Assembly (NCBI GenBank): GCA_024206195.1
Contig: JAAGZO010000825.1
Coordinates: forward strand, 1 to 64,000
DNA: 64,000 bases
DNA from: a bacterium
GTDB taxonomy: Archaea; Nanoarchaeota; Nanoarchaeia; Woesearchaeales; UBA10216
Reading direction: 5' to 3'
Below the pieces are notes generated by a model. The model did not search any database. It saw only the letters and a list, made by a program, of their open reading frames with translations, and was not told the DNA's origin. Below are positions 1-8,442 of the stretch, one piece after another (position 1 is the first letter of the stretch; every line of letters begins with the position of its first letter). Position numbers and translations under genes: made by a program.

Positions 1-381
1 ATAAGCAAGCAATGTTGTATCTCTAAACTCTCTCATTGCTTCTTTGCCAACTGTTGCATGGTCTTGATGCAAGTCTTTCTCTGATGGACAGAAAACAATG
101 TCTGGACATATCCTGTTCTTTATATCTCTGAATTTATTGAGGATTTCTTGTCTCTTTGTATCTAAGAATGTATCTGGGAAGTCAAGGTATTCAAAACTGG
201 TTATGCCGAGTATTTCTGCAGCTTTCTCAAATTCCTTCTTCCTCACATCATCTTTTGCAACGATGACACAATGGATGTCACAATCGTGCCAGACTAATCT
301 CTGGATTGCTCCACCACACCCTAATTCAACATCATCGAAGTGGGGAGCTATAATCAATGCTCTTTTGAATTTGCTAATCAT
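1..381 (-). CDS. LmbE/PIG-L family N-acetylglucosamine deacetylase, partial
   Basis: The gene is cut by the left window edge; 127 N-terminal codons are present. The start reads MISKFKRALIIAPHFDDVEL, and its PHFDD stretch is the family's zinc-binding (P/A)HPDDE-type motif with Phe replacing Pro. A second block, PSEKDLHQDHATVG, matches the distal H-x-D-H metal site. Family members remove N-acetyl groups from GlcNAc in glycolipids or nucleotide-sugar intermediates. The ATG overlaps the stop of the upstream methyltransferase (ATGA), so both share the sugar-modification operon. The true substrate cannot be told from sequence. Confidence 0.85.
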   Translation of the reverse strand, partial: MISKFKRALIIAPHFDDVELGCGGAIQRLVWHDCDIHCVIVAKDDVRKKEFEKAAEILGITSFEYLDFPDTFLDTKRQEILNKFRDIKNRICPDIVFCPSEKDLHQDHATVGKEAMREFRDTTLLAY

Positions 382-1082
382 TCTGGTAACTCCGCAACCT
401 CTTTTGCAGATTGCTTTGTTGCTTTATTGAACATCTCTTCAGTCTCCCAATACCAATCATCTTCCTCTTCCTTCATCATTGTGTAGACCCATGAACGATA
501 TCCGAATGTCATACCCCAAAACATCCATACAGGGGTTTGGATTTGTTTAACATTCCATCCAGCCTTGTGTGCTAAGATACATAATTGGTCAGGACACATC
601 ACACTATAATGTGCATCAAAGTTTCTCCATTCATATGATGGGATACCGAATACCATTGTGCCACCTATGTCCATAACCCTATTGAGTTCTTTAAGCAATG
701 GATATGGTGCTACTGAATGCTCGAGGACATCTCTATGGACTATGCAATCGAATGTATTATCATCAAAAGGCATATCATGCATATCCCCAACAAATAATGG
801 TGTACTTTCTGTTCCAAGACCAAACTTGTCTCTTGCAAAGTCAACTTCTGCTTGACCGAGTGTCAATCCAGTTATCTTAGCATCAGGGTAGGCTTTTCTC
901 AATTCATTCATAAACCATCCATCACCTATGCCGATTTCTAGGATGTTCTTTGCACACTTAGGGATTAACCCTTGAATATGTTTTAACATCATCTTAGTCC
1001 TGTGGTCTGATATAACAGGAGTAAACTCTTGTTGATTCTCTTTTATAATTTTGTTCCATTTGCTGTCTTCCATTTGTCTCAC
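378..1082 (-). CDS. class I SAM-dependent methyltransferase
   Basis: This 234-residue protein has the Rossmann methyltransferase core. Motif I is ILEIGIGDGWF, an acidic loop follows strand 2 (ITGLTLGQAEVDFA), and the motif IV region is FDCIVHRDVLEHS, typical of the Methyltransf_11 group. Such enzymes modify sugars, lipids or small molecules. The start is a GTG overlapping the upstream stop; an ATG lies three codons on (1073). Its place between a deacetylase and a glycosyltransferase-methyltransferase fusion points to glycan decoration rather than DNA methylation; no DPPY or NPPF motif is present. Confidence 0.85.
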   Translation of the reverse strand: MRQMEDSKWNKIIKENQQEFTPVISDHRTKMMLKHIQGLIPKCAKNILEIGIGDGWFMNELRKAYPDAKITGLTLGQAEVDFARDKFGLGTESTPLFVGDMHDMPFDDNTFDCIVHRDVLEHSVAPYPLLKELNRVMDIGGTMVFGIPSYEWRNFDAHYSVMCPDQLCILAHKAGWNVKQIQTPVWMFWGMTFGYRSWVYTMMKEEEDDWYWETEEMFNKATKQSAKEVAELPE

Positions 1083-2893
1083 CTTCTAAATTCATCTGGT
1101 AAAGGGGCAACCCCTTCAGGATTCTCAAATACAATAAAGCTTGTAGCTGAATCCAAATCATCATCATAAGGACTATACAACTGGTAATATTTAGGGAACC
1201 AGTACTTGACCTTCCAAGGATGGAATAGCTTTTCCAGCATTTCCTTTGGAACGAACCTGCAAATATCAGGAGATATCCTGCTCTGCCATTCTTCTGGAAT
1301 GGTCATATCATGCCCTACAATTATGTATTGTCTGCTGACCCTCTTCAGTTCTTCGATTGCTTCTTTCAGCTTCTCTCTGATAACTGGCTTTCCATGGAGT
1401 ACTCCTTTCTTCTCATCTAAGATATGTATAAAAATATACATAATGAATGCTGTGTCAACAGAATTATCTTTGAACTTGTTTAGGTCGGCTAAGTCCTGCT
1501 GATAGCTCTTGAGGTCAGGGAAATTCTTAGAGAACTCCTTTACCATACTACCACTGAAGTCTATGCCAATGTATTCTTTTGGATGTGACTTTAATATAGT
1601 TGGTGTCAATCTACCAACACCACACCCACAATCTAGGAATACTCTATTATGAATAAGACCTACTTCTTTGAAGAACTCGTCAACCTTATCTATTTCATAT
1701 GTGTTGAGCATACTTGAACCCATCAATCCATTGAGACGCACTTCTTCATCCTCATGTGGTAGCTTCTCAAAATTGTATCTTGGTCCAACAACTCCAAATT
1801 CTTTCTGGATTTGTTTTATCTTGTCATTGCTTTTCGGTTCAGCTTTTGCTTTCTCTTTAGGTTTCTCTACAACTGGTTCCACTGGAACTTCACCCCTCTT
1901 GTGTATTCTTATTGTCTCTTCATAGAAGTCCATATACATCTGTGTAACTTTCTTCGGATTATAATATTTCTCCATCCACTCTCTTGATTTGTCACACCAT
2001 TCCTTGAGCTTCTCTCTGTCATTATTCAGTTCTCTCAAGACCTTCCCGAGCTCATCCATTCCTGTGACATGGATTATTGGTGGTGGTTCTCCTTCCCCAA
2101 GCAGAGTGTATGCTTTCTTTACTAGCGGGTCTAACCTTGCTATGACAACTTGACCCTTAGCCATGCTTTCCCATCCACTCATGCCAATAAATCCTTGTGT
2201 AAGGTTATCAATGCAGACATGACATTTAGCTGTCTGCTTTAGGCACTCTTCGATATTCAAGCCATGGTAGACTTTGAAGTTGAGGTTGTAACCATTATCT
2301 TTCAATAACTTGCAGACCTCTTCTAAGACCTTTGTCCCCTTATACATTCCTGTGCTTGGAAACCATATCTTGTGACATATCTCCATCTTACGATTCCATT
2401 GTCTTACAATCGGTTTGTATAATGGTTCATCAAGTGGCACAAGATTAGGTAGCCATGTTGACTTAGGTATTACAATCTCACTCAATGGACTGCAGATAAG
2501 CAGTCTTGGATTATAATGTTCTATGAACTTCATAAACTTCGGTGGGTTAATCAGAAATTCTCCCCCATGATTATGGAGTATCCAAGGCTTGTCTGCGAGT
2601 ATCTTATTCCATTGCATTGAACATCTATTTGCAGCTGTACCTATCTCATCTTTTTGCCAAGGATGTAGTTGGTGCATATGGATTACATCTGCTTCCTTTA
2701 TCATCCGCTGAATCTCTCCAGTAGATATCTGGAATAGATTGAATCTATTGAGCTGTTTATCCATTTCAGTCATAATAGAACCAGTAGGTAAGATGAACTT
2801 GCATGTGTGCTTAGTATCTTCATTGATGGTGTTACATAACAACTGCCCGACTCCTGCAGGGTCATACCCCAAAGCTAAGTGTAGGATATTCAT
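1079..2893 (-). CDS. glycosyltransferase (GT-B) fused to SAM methyltransferase
   Basis: The 604-residue product has two halves. Residues 1 to about 330 look like a GT4-type glycosyltransferase: an N-terminal strand MNILHLALGYDPAGVG, then KIWFPSTGMYKGTKVLEEV and GFIGMSGWESMAKGQVVIA, which corresponds to the E-x-MA-G nucleotide-sugar site. A charged linker rich in Lys, Glu and Pro (about 340-370) leads to a methyltransferase domain with motif I FLDCGCGVGRLTP and a following acidic strand YIGIDFSGSM. The protein probably transfers and methylates a sugar in one polypeptide. ATGA overlaps at both ends tie it to its neighbours. Acceptor and donor are unknown. Confidence 0.85.
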   Translation of the reverse strand: MNILHLALGYDPAGVGQLLCNTINEDTKHTCKFILPTGSIMTEMDKQLNRFNLFQISTGEIQRMIKEADVIHMHQLHPWQKDEIGTAANRCSMQWNKILADKPWILHNHGGEFLINPPKFMKFIEHYNPRLLICSPLSEIVIPKSTWLPNLVPLDEPLYKPIVRQWNRKMEICHKIWFPSTGMYKGTKVLEEVCKLLKDNGYNLNFKVYHGLNIEECLKQTAKCHVCIDNLTQGFIGMSGWESMAKGQVVIARLDPLVKKAYTLLGEGEPPPIIHVTGMDELGKVLRELNNDREKLKEWCDKSREWMEKYYNPKKVTQMYMDFYEETIRIHKRGEVPVEPVVEKPKEKAKAEPKSNDKIKQIQKEFGVVGPRYNFEKLPHEDEEVRLNGLMGSSMLNTYEIDKVDEFFKEVGLIHNRVFLDCGCGVGRLTPTILKSHPKEYIGIDFSGSMVKEFSKNFPDLKSYQQDLADLNKFKDNSVDTAFIMYIFIHILDEKKGVLHGKPVIREKLKEAIEELKRVSRQYIIVGHDMTIPEEWQSRISPDICRFVPKEMLEKLFHPWKVKYWFPKYYQLYSPYDDDLDSATSFIVFENPEGVAPLPDEFRR

Positions 2894-4767
2894 TTTTCAT
2901 TCTCCAGATAGTAAGGCTTTTCTTCCCATTGGTCTCTTACCATCTTGTCTTCAGTGACCATCCTATCATATCTTGCATGCCTTCCTTCAGTCGGTTTATC
3001 ATCTCTCATCATAAGATGTCTATACTTCTCTTCAGTCCTGTTCCAATCAGCATAACCATAATGCTTGATTCTGATTTTACTCTTTCGTGCCTTCTTGCTT
3101 GTTTGCACATTGAACCATTGAGGTGCATCTGGAATGTTACAAGGAACAGACCCGCAATGCTCATTGACCTTAGTGTTGTAATGTAATCCTGGAAGATTCC
3201 TGAATAGTTTAGCAAACCATCCTTTATACCAGAGTTCATCTACTCTGTATTGTTTCTTGTTTCTCCAGAAATTGTGAGACTGATAATGATACATATTGAC
3301 CTTTTCATCTTTCATCTCATTAAATATTGTTGTCTTGAATCTGTCTTCCATAACTTCATCTGCATCAATCATCAATATCCATTCAGCCTTTGTCTTCTTT
3401 GCTTCTTCGAATAATCTCTGCCTATCCTTCCCTTCATACCGGACATTGCCCTTTGGTTTGTTCTTGATTATAGAAACAACCTTCTTGTATCTCTTTGCTA
3501 TCTCAACACTTCTGTCTGTTGAGCCATCATCCAAGATGACAATGTAATCAACATACATGATTAAATCATCTAAGCATTGTCCAATGAGTTCTTCTTCATT
3601 CTTCATACAAATCATTGCACAGACTTTCTGCCTATTCTCATCGAACATCAAAGCATACCTTTTTCTGCAAGGGACACCTTCATTTGTGTGATTGCCACCA
3701 AGGATTTCCTGACCTAACCATGATGGGTCTTTAAGCTCACTGCAGTCAAGATAATTCAATAACGGCAATCCTATGTGCTTGACAGGATAATTCCAAAGAA
3801 CTCTATAATAGAAGTCATAGTCTTGTGCATAACGGAATGCTTCATTGAACTTCCCTATGTTTGTGAAGACTTCTTTCTTCAGCATCATTGAGGAACCATT
3901 GATGTAACAATGCTTGTTCAATTCTCTGATTGCATCTTTCTTATGCAATGGCTGATAACTCTCATACAATTTCTTTATACCGCCCTTCAAGATGATATTA
4001 TAATCAGTGTATGTCATTCCAATAGATGGGTCTTTCATATGAGCTGCAACACTTTCCCTAAGCATATTAGGTTCATACCAATCATCACTGCTTAACCAGG
4101 AAATCAAATCCCCTCTTGCTTTACTAATTCCATAATTGAGAGCAGATGCACAACCACCATTGTCCTTGTAGTAATACTTTATCCTGCTGTCTTTCTTCAT
4201 CCATTCGGCAACTTCCCTGTGTGTTCCGTCTTTACTGCCATCATCAACAACAATCACTTCGAAGTTATCATAAGTCTGGTCTAGGAGTGATTCCATTGCC
4301 AATTTTATTCTATTTCTCCTGTTGAATGTTGGGACAACAACACTGACTAAAGGGTTTTCTTTCATAGGTGAACTCAGAATTGATTGTATCTCTTTAATCT
4401 CTTTCCTAGCTGCGAGTTTTAGCCAAGCCTTATTTGATTTTATGGTCATCTTCACAGAGATTTCATTATTCATATAATACTTGATGCAGTTCTTCAGCTC
4501 TTCTTTATTCCTTACAGTGTCAATCTGGAATGTACCGCAGATTTCTTTGATGTTCTTTCTCATCTCACTGTTTAGCCGGAGTATTGGGATGCATCCTTTC
4601 TTGATTGCTTCAACAAGATTCTTCCCATCAGAGATATAGATTAGGTCTTTAAACGCACTTCTATTCGGTTTAGCATGAATAGAAAACTTTATCCCCAAAT
4701 CATCACAGACTTCTTTCAGTTCAAGCAAGTCGTAATCTTCCTTGTCTGTTATATGAGTTATTATCAT
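2890..4767 (-). CDS. bifunctional protein with two GT2 glycosyltransferase domains
   Basis: This 625-residue protein starts with about 140 residues of no recognised family, then carries two GT-A folds. The first begins PLVSVVVPTFNRRNRIKLAM with IVVDDGSKDGT and the metal-binding S-DDW (SWLSSDDWYEP). The second begins VCAMICMKNEEELIGQ with ILDDGSTD and the DxD-like MIDADEVMED; it resembles the SunS/WaaE-type GT2 group. Tandem GT2 enzymes commonly build repeating or two-sugar units. There is no membrane helix, so the acceptor is presumably cytoplasmic or protein-bound. It overlaps the next gene by ATGA. Confidence 0.9.
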   Translation of the reverse strand: MIITHITDKEDYDLLELKEVCDDLGIKFSIHAKPNRSAFKDLIYISDGKNLVEAIKKGCIPILRLNSEMRKNIKEICGTFQIDTVRNKEELKNCIKYYMNNEISVKMTIKSNKAWLKLAARKEIKEIQSILSSPMKENPLVSVVVPTFNRRNRIKLAMESLLDQTYDNFEVIVVDDGSKDGTHREVAEWMKKDSRIKYYYKDNGGCASALNYGISKARGDLISWLSSDDWYEPNMLRESVAAHMKDPSIGMTYTDYNIILKGGIKKLYESYQPLHKKDAIRELNKHCYINGSSMMLKKEVFTNIGKFNEAFRYAQDYDFYYRVLWNYPVKHIGLPLLNYLDCSELKDPSWLGQEILGGNHTNEGVPCRKRYALMFDENRQKVCAMICMKNEEELIGQCLDDLIMYVDYIVILDDGSTDRSVEIAKRYKKVVSIIKNKPKGNVRYEGKDRQRLFEEAKKTKAEWILMIDADEVMEDRFKTTIFNEMKDEKVNMYHYQSHNFWRNKKQYRVDELWYKGWFAKLFRNLPGLHYNTKVNEHCGSVPCNIPDAPQWFNVQTSKKARKSKIRIKHYGYADWNRTEEKYRHLMMRDDKPTEGRHARYDRMVTEDKMVRDQWEEKPYYLENEK

Positions 4768-5000
4768 TTTTTATTCCCCTTTTGAAATCTCCTCTTCTGG
4801 ACTTCATCAACTATGTAATTTATAAATACTTTTTCCCGTATTGAATCATAAAAGCTGTATGTTACTTGGACAGAATCATTCCTCATCTGTATCTGCAGTA
4901 CATCTTCCGATGGGAAGAATGCTCTTGCACCAAGTGGATTAATCCTTCGGTTTAGCTTCCACAGGAACAGCCGGTTCTTTATCTTTTGTCTTAGTTTCAT
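4764..5000 (-). CDS. hypothetical protein, start uncertain
   Basis: The C-terminal part (DVLQIQMRNDSVQVTYSFYD) has clear alternating beta-strand character, and the ORF ends in an ATGA overlap with the GT2 gene, so it is probably translated. No ATG, GTG or TTG lies close to the upstream stop at 4939. The nearest ATG (5000) overlaps the previous gene by about 60 nt and adds a basic stretch, MKLRQKIKNRLFLWKL. Either the overlap is real or a non-canonical start is used. Function unknown. Confidence 0.5.
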   Translation of the reverse strand: MKLRQKIKNRLFLWKLNRRINPLGARAFFPSEDVLQIQMRNDSVQVTYSFYDSIREKVFINYIVDEVQKRRFQKGNKK

Positions 5001-5181
5001 TCTTGATATCCTCAATGAGCTTCCTTGTGACAGGATGTGTTGTATTTGCACTCACTTCGATTTTATAGCTTGTCACATTAGCTTCTATCTTGCTTCCTTG
5101 GTAACAGACTTCCATATCTGCAGCAACCCCTTTTGGTGCTGTCATCTTTGTTAGCTTTGTTTTCTTATCTTCATCAGTCAT
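4939..5181 (-). CDS. hypothetical protein, charged C-terminus
   Basis: This 80-residue protein has an N-terminal region with possible beta-strands (VCYQGSKIEANVTSYKIEV) and a Lys/Glu/Pro-rich tail ending KPKD. It overlaps the stop of the upstream reading frame and sits immediately downstream of the RusA-like gene. No family recognised. Confidence 0.65.
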   Translation of the reverse strand: MTDEDKKTKLTKMTAPKGVAADMEVCYQGSKIEANVTSYKIEVSANTTHPVTRKLIEDIKNETKTKDKEPAVPVEAKPKD

Positions 5182-5654
5182 TTTGTCTCCCCCGGTTCTA
5201 AATCTTCTGGTAGGGTCGGTCCTTCTATTTTCCCAACCGTAACTTTCTCACCACCCATACCAATGATTTCTTCACTATACATCTTATAGATGGTCACTTC
5301 AACCCTTGCAGGTTCCCCATATCTCTTTGATGCATAGAGGTCAACTATCTGTGAGTCATCTCTCCAGAAGACCTTATTCAATGCATCCTTCACAAGCTTG
5401 ACATAATTGTCTAAGTCAGGTCTTGTTATCCAAAAGTAGACCTTCTTAGGTTTGCTCTTTGGCTTGGGCATATAGAACCGGACAACTAATCTCAAAGCCC
5501 CATCCAATAACTCTTCTGGTCTATGCTTACATGCCTGTGATATGAAATCTTCTTCTGCTTCCTGTGTCTTTTTTGGAGTAAAGGTGAAACCTTTGCGTGT
5601 AACTACTGGTCTTTGTTTTGCTGTTGGTTTTCCGTAAACTGTGAATTTAATCAT
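5178..5654 (-). CDS. rusA: RusA-like Holliday junction resolvase
   Basis: The 158-residue product matches the RusA endodeoxyribonuclease pattern. The N-terminal strand FTVYGKPTAKQRPVVTRKG is followed by the conserved central block RPDLDNYVKLVKDALNKVF and then WRDDSQIVDL, which carry the clustered catalytic aspartates. RusA family enzymes are dimeric and cleave four-way junctions; in tailed viruses they resolve branched DNA before packaging. About 30 extra C-terminal residues are acidic and variable. The gene overlaps its downstream neighbour by ATGA. Although flanked by glycan genes, its role is clearly DNA processing. Confidence 0.9.
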   Translation of the reverse strand: MIKFTVYGKPTAKQRPVVTRKGFTFTPKKTQEAEEDFISQACKHRPEELLDGALRLVVRFYMPKPKSKPKKVYFWITRPDLDNYVKLVKDALNKVFWRDDSQIVDLYASKRYGEPARVEVTIYKMYSEEIIGMGGEKVTVGKIEGPTLPEDLEPGETK

Positions 5655-5941
5655 TGTTTTTTACCTGGCGGGAATTTCTTATCAAATGTCTCAAAAAAAA
5701 GTGGTGTGAAATATCCACTCTTGTCTAACCAATCCCTTATTTCTTTTGTTCTATCACACTTGCCTTCTTCCTTCCCCTTTTCATAAGCATGGTCAAATGC
5801 ATTTTGTCCTGTTGGTTCCATCATAATCTCTCCCATGAATCTTTGAAATGTAATATTCTTTGTTGCTTTAGCCACTCCCAGAACATCACGACTTGTGAAC
5901 TGAACATCATGTTCTTTGTGGGGAATGTCATTGCACAACAA
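5651..5941 (-). CDS. hypothetical protein, possibly C-terminal part of a zinc-binding protein
   Basis: The 96-residue frame reads from MLCNDIPHKEHDVQF through a helical segment rich in Gly, Lys and Glu (AFDHAYEKGKEEGKCDRTK) to a C-terminus that overlaps the rusA start. Its N-terminus has a Cys and His cluster but no partner cysteines. Those lie in the overlapping frame at 5821-6012, so this may be the second part of one zinc-ribbon protein divided by a -1 frame change. Family not recognised. Confidence 0.6.
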   Translation of the reverse strand: MLCNDIPHKEHDVQFTSRDVLGVAKATKNITFQRFMGEIMMEPTGQNAFDHAYEKGKEEGKCDRTKEIRDWLDKSGYFTPLFFETFDKKFPPGKKQ

Positions 5942-6012
5942 TTCCCTTCTGGTCTGAACTCACTTGCCACTGAACGACCACATAGCCTACATCTAAACAG
6001 GCTTTTGTGCAT
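5821..6012 (-). CDS. small cysteine-rich frame overlapping 5651-5941
   Basis: The frame starts MHKSLFRCRLCGRSVASEF, a textbook C-x2-C knuckle, 20 nt before the stop of the cytidylyltransferase-like gene. After about 30 residues it turns into a sequence without conserved character, while the -1 frame takes over with CNDIPHKEH. The first 30 codons are probably coding; the remainder may not be. No classical slippery heptamer is visible at the switch (GAAGGGAATTGTTG). Confidence 0.45.
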   Translation of the reverse strand: MHKSLFRCRLCGRSVASEFRPEGNCCAMTFPTKNMMFSSQVVMFWEWLKQQRILHFKDSWERL

Positions 6013-6427
6013 TGTTCATTATCCATGAGCTGCTGTTGACTTTTCCGCCACCAACATTGAACTTCATAACAATCCCTTGACTTAGGCATGTTTGGTATTC
6101 GGGAGTGTTATAGTCATGTCTGTCTCCGCCATTGGCAAAGATGTCTGGATTAAGGTCTTCTAGCTCTCTACACACAGACATATCTTTTGGGTCTGCACTA
6201 TGTCCAGTTAGGACAACTTCATCAACCATTGTCAGCTTTTCCAGGATTAATTTCCTCTCTTCTTCTTTGACAACAACCTGACCATACTTCTTCTTGAGCC
6301 AGTTGTCATTATTGAGTATGACTACGAGCTTGTCTCCAAGCTTCTTTGCAGCTTCAAATAGAAAGATGTGTCCAACATGGATTATACTGAATCCGCCTGA
6401 TACTGCAACAACTGTTTCTTTTGTCAT
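5993..6427 (-). CDS. cytidylyltransferase-like nucleotidyltransferase
   Basis: From the ATG at 6427 the protein is 144 residues. It begins with a Rossmann strand and the H-x-G-H signature VSGGFSIIHVGHIFLF, followed by a Lys for phosphate binding (NDNWLKKKYG) and FANGGDRHD, corresponding to the R/ISSTxI-side nucleotide site seen in glycerol-3-phosphate cytidylyltransferase and the HldE/RfaE C-domain. It would activate a sugar phosphate or polyol phosphate with CTP or ATP, feeding the nearby glycosyltransferases. An upstream in-frame start (6469) would overlap the small HTH gene; the ATG 1 nt after that gene's stop is preferred. Confidence 0.8.
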   Translation of the reverse strand: MTKETVVAVSGGFSIIHVGHIFLFEAAKKLGDKLVVILNNDNWLKKKYGQVVVKEEERKLILEKLTMVDEVVLTGHSADPKDMSVCRELEDLNPDIFANGGDRHDYNTPEYQTCLSQGIVMKFNVGGGKVNSSSWIMNNAQKPV

Positions 6428-6428
6428 T

Positions 6429-6617
6429 TTAAATACCAATGCCCCAATATCTATTCTTGTAGAGGCCAATTCTCTTTTCCTTCCTCATCTCACCAAGGAG
6501 CTTCCTTATGTATCCTGTGCTTAAATCAATTTTTAGGGCTATCTTGCCGGTCTTCAGACACTTCCTTTGCTCCTTCAGTAGGTTGATGATTTGGTTCTTC
6601 CTTTCTTCCTTCTTCAT
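6429..6617 (-). CDS. small winged-helix-like DNA-binding protein
   Basis: This 62-residue protein has the layout of a minimal HTH: helix NQIINLLKEQRKCL, helix KTGKIALKIDLS, recognition helix TGYIRKLLGEMRKEK and a wing-like strand RIGLYKNRYWGIGI. It overlaps the 3' end of the upstream glycosyltransferase by about 90 nt, where that protein is low-complexity, so both can be real. It is a possible local regulator. Confidence 0.6.
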   Translation of the reverse strand: MKKEERKNQIINLLKEQRKCLKTGKIALKIDLSTGYIRKLLGEMRKEKRIGLYKNRYWGIGI

Positions 6618-7530
6618 CTTTTATTTTATCTATGACTTTCCAAAATTCAGTAGGTGATTCATAACATCTCTTCAAGATTTCATTGAAACCCCACCCGTAG
6701 CTTTCCATGCCCGTCTTATGGGACTTTTCAAATTTGATAACATTACATCCAGAGAGTATTGCTTCTACAACTGCAAGACCGAATGTCTCTGGCATCTGTG
6801 GATTGATTACAAAATGCTTGTACTTTCTATAGAGCTTAGGCATATCTTCTGGAGCAAACTCTCCAAGATACAGATAGTCTTTCTCTATTCGTTCCATTGC
6901 AGACTTGCTGACAGCCTTTCCTGCAAATTGGAAGACCACCCCATCCTTTCTCAATGTATCTGCATAATCCAATATCTGATGGATTCCTTTATGTGTTGCA
7001 ATGATTCCAGCGAATAAGTATGCATCCTGTTGGATGTTCTTATCTGGATAGAACTTTCCTTCTTCTAAAGGTGCAGGAAGCACAATAGCATCCCTCATCA
7101 TCTCTCCGAAGAACTCTTTATGTATTCCAAACTGTAATGGACTGAAGAAGATATTTAACTTGCTGTTTGCATATAGGTCCCGGAAAATCTTGCCAGGTGT
7201 GCATTTCTCTTTGCACTTTTCCTCGCATTGAGCACTCCTGTATTCACAGAAAGCATAGTCGTGACAGTAACAGATGTAATTTGTATTCTTGATTGCCCAT
7301 TCAATGATGTCAGTTGGGAACATACTGATATTGTTAATTACCAATAAGTCATATCCACTGAGCATCTCTGCAACCTTGTCTTCTTTATCTTTGAAGTCGC
7401 TTGCAGAGTACTGGACAATTCTATGACCTAAAGCTCTACCTGCTTTTATCATGGCTTCACTTGTTATGTTACAGCCACCGACAAATTCAGATATCTTGAA
7501 ATCATTTATCCACGCTATCGTCTTTGTCAT
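6526..7530 (-). CDS. glycosyltransferase, GT-B (group 1-like)
   Basis: This 334-residue protein shows MTKTIAWINDFKISEFVGG at the N-terminus (a glycine-rich acceptor loop), a central strand AYLFAGIIATHKGIHQILD and the donor-site block NPQMPETFGLAVVEAILSG, matching the E-x7-E region of GT4 enzymes. The last 25 residues are hydrophilic and probably disordered. Cysteines at about 97-112 (YRSAQCEEKCKEKC) are unusual and could bind metal. It sits in the glycan operon, just below a zinc-ribbon gene whose 3' end it overlaps by 29 nt. Confidence 0.85.
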   Translation of the reverse strand: MTKTIAWINDFKISEFVGGCNITSEAMIKAGRALGHRIVQYSASDFKDKEDKVAEMLSGYDLLVINNISMFPTDIIEWAIKNTNYICYCHDYAFCEYRSAQCEEKCKEKCTPGKIFRDLYANSKLNIFFSPLQFGIHKEFFGEMMRDAIVLPAPLEEGKFYPDKNIQQDAYLFAGIIATHKGIHQILDYADTLRKDGVVFQFAGKAVSKSAMERIEKDYLYLGEFAPEDMPKLYRKYKHFVINPQMPETFGLAVVEAILSGCNVIKFEKSHKTGMESYGWGFNEILKRCYESPTEFWKVIDKIKDEEGRKEEPNHQPTEGAKEVSEDRQDSPKN

Positions 7531-7885
7531 TTTCAGCTTGTTTATCAGGTTCGGATTCCTTTTGGTCTTCTGCAGATGTTGCCATCCTCAAAGGGGCTGT
7601 TGTGTCTAACCCACAAAATCCACATGAATACATATTTGGACCTCTTCTCTTCAAAGTTGGCCTTCTACAATGGGGACAGAATAGAGAATACTTACTGTCA
7701 TTCTCATTCATCTGTTTTGCCCTTGCTTCCTTCTGTAGAGTTTCTTCACTCTTCAGCTTCCCGCTTTGCATATCATCCAAGTGTTGGATGAAAGCAGGTG
7801 AAGGTTCAGTTTGTTGAGGTCTTGGTGGATTCTGTAACTGCTTCTTGAAATCCTTATCCCCTTCTTCTTTCCGCATCATTTTCAT
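7502..7885 (-). CDS. zinc-ribbon protein
   Basis: The protein has 127 residues. A single treble-clef type ribbon sits at about residues 69-91: SLFCPHCRRPTLKRRG followed by YSCGFCGLD, i.e. C-x2-C and C-x2-C. The flanks are charged and poorly structured. Such ribbons usually mediate nucleic acid or protein contacts. It overlaps the upstream ribbon gene by ATGA. Confidence 0.75.
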   Translation of the reverse strand: MKMMRKEEGDKDFKKQLQNPPRPQQTEPSPAFIQHLDDMQSGKLKSEETLQKEARAKQMNENDSKYSLFCPHCRRPTLKRRGPNMYSCGFCGLDTTAPLRMATSAEDQKESEPDKQAENDKDDSVDK

Positions 7886-8109
7886 TCAGCTTTGGCTTCT
7901 GCTTCAGCTATAGCTAACTGTCGTTTTGCTTCAGCAACTTTCTCTGCAGGTGTTGGTGTGTGTTCTGGATAATGTGCGTAACACTTTGAACACTCTAAGG
8001 TATTGCCTCTCTTGGTAAGCTTTCCCTTACCACAGTTAGGGCATACGCCACCTTGAACTGCATTGAGTTCTTCTACTTTTGTTTCTTTTTTCTTTGTCAT
8101 TGTTGACAC
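7882..8109 (-). CDS. zinc-ribbon protein
   Basis: This 75-residue protein has GGVCPNCGKGKLTKRG and LECSKCYAHYP, again paired C-x2-C knuckles, plus an alanine-rich C-terminal helix. The ribbon is close in sequence to that of the neighbour at 7502-7885 (C-P-x-C, K-R-G, C-x-x-C), suggesting local duplication. Confidence 0.75.
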   Translation of the reverse strand: MSTMTKKKETKVEELNAVQGGVCPNCGKGKLTKRGNTLECSKCYAHYPEHTPTPAEKVAEAKRQLAIAEAEAKAE

Positions 8110-8113
8110 CTCG

Positions 8114-8332
8114 TCATTTTTGAACTATCTCTGCGAATGCAAACTTTTGCATTACTCTTGTAATCTTGATTCTTAGTTGGTCTCCTTCTTGAGCCTCTGG
8201 TACAAAGACTGCAAAGCCACCTATCTTTGCAATGCCATCCCCTTTTGCTCCAGTAGCTTCGATGGTCACTTCATATTCATCATCTACTTGCACTGGTGCT
8301 TCTTTTTGTTTATATCCTTTATAGTCTCCCAT
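8114..8332 (-). CDS. single-domain TRAM protein
   Basis: The 72 residues form one TRAM domain: VDDEYEVTIEATGAKGDGIA, GGFAVFVPEAQEGDQLRIKI and KFAFAEIV match the beta-barrel of stand-alone archaeal TRAM proteins. These bind RNA and have been described as RNA chaperones in methanogens. The gene is good evidence for an archaeal host and was presumably acquired from one. It sits between zinc-ribbon genes and a glycosyltransferase with no obvious pathway link. Confidence 0.9.
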   Translation of the reverse strand: MGDYKGYKQKEAPVQVDDEYEVTIEATGAKGDGIAKIGGFAVFVPEAQEGDQLRIKITRVMQKFAFAEIVQK

Positions 8333-8442
8333 TATTCTTCACCTTTGATTTCTTCTATGTATTTTTGTTTAGTGAGGTTCTTGATTTCCTGTATTGCAGG
8401 ACTTGCCTCAAATTCTTCATTTGGTTGTCTCTTTATCCCCAT
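8332..8442 (-). CDS. small hypothetical protein (36 aa)
   Basis: The frame reads MGIKRQPNEEFEASPAIQEI and ends with KGEE, its TAA overlapping the ATG of the TRAM gene (TAATG). It starts inside the 3' end of the upstream glycosyltransferase. Tight coupling at the 3' end supports translation; there is no recognisable domain. Confidence 0.5.
   Translation of the reverse strand: MGIKRQPNEEFEASPAIQEIKNLTKQKYIEEIKGEE

Noticed and set aside
98..430. Plus-strand frame at the left end
   Set aside because: It is the reverse of a deacetylase gene with conserved active-site residues.
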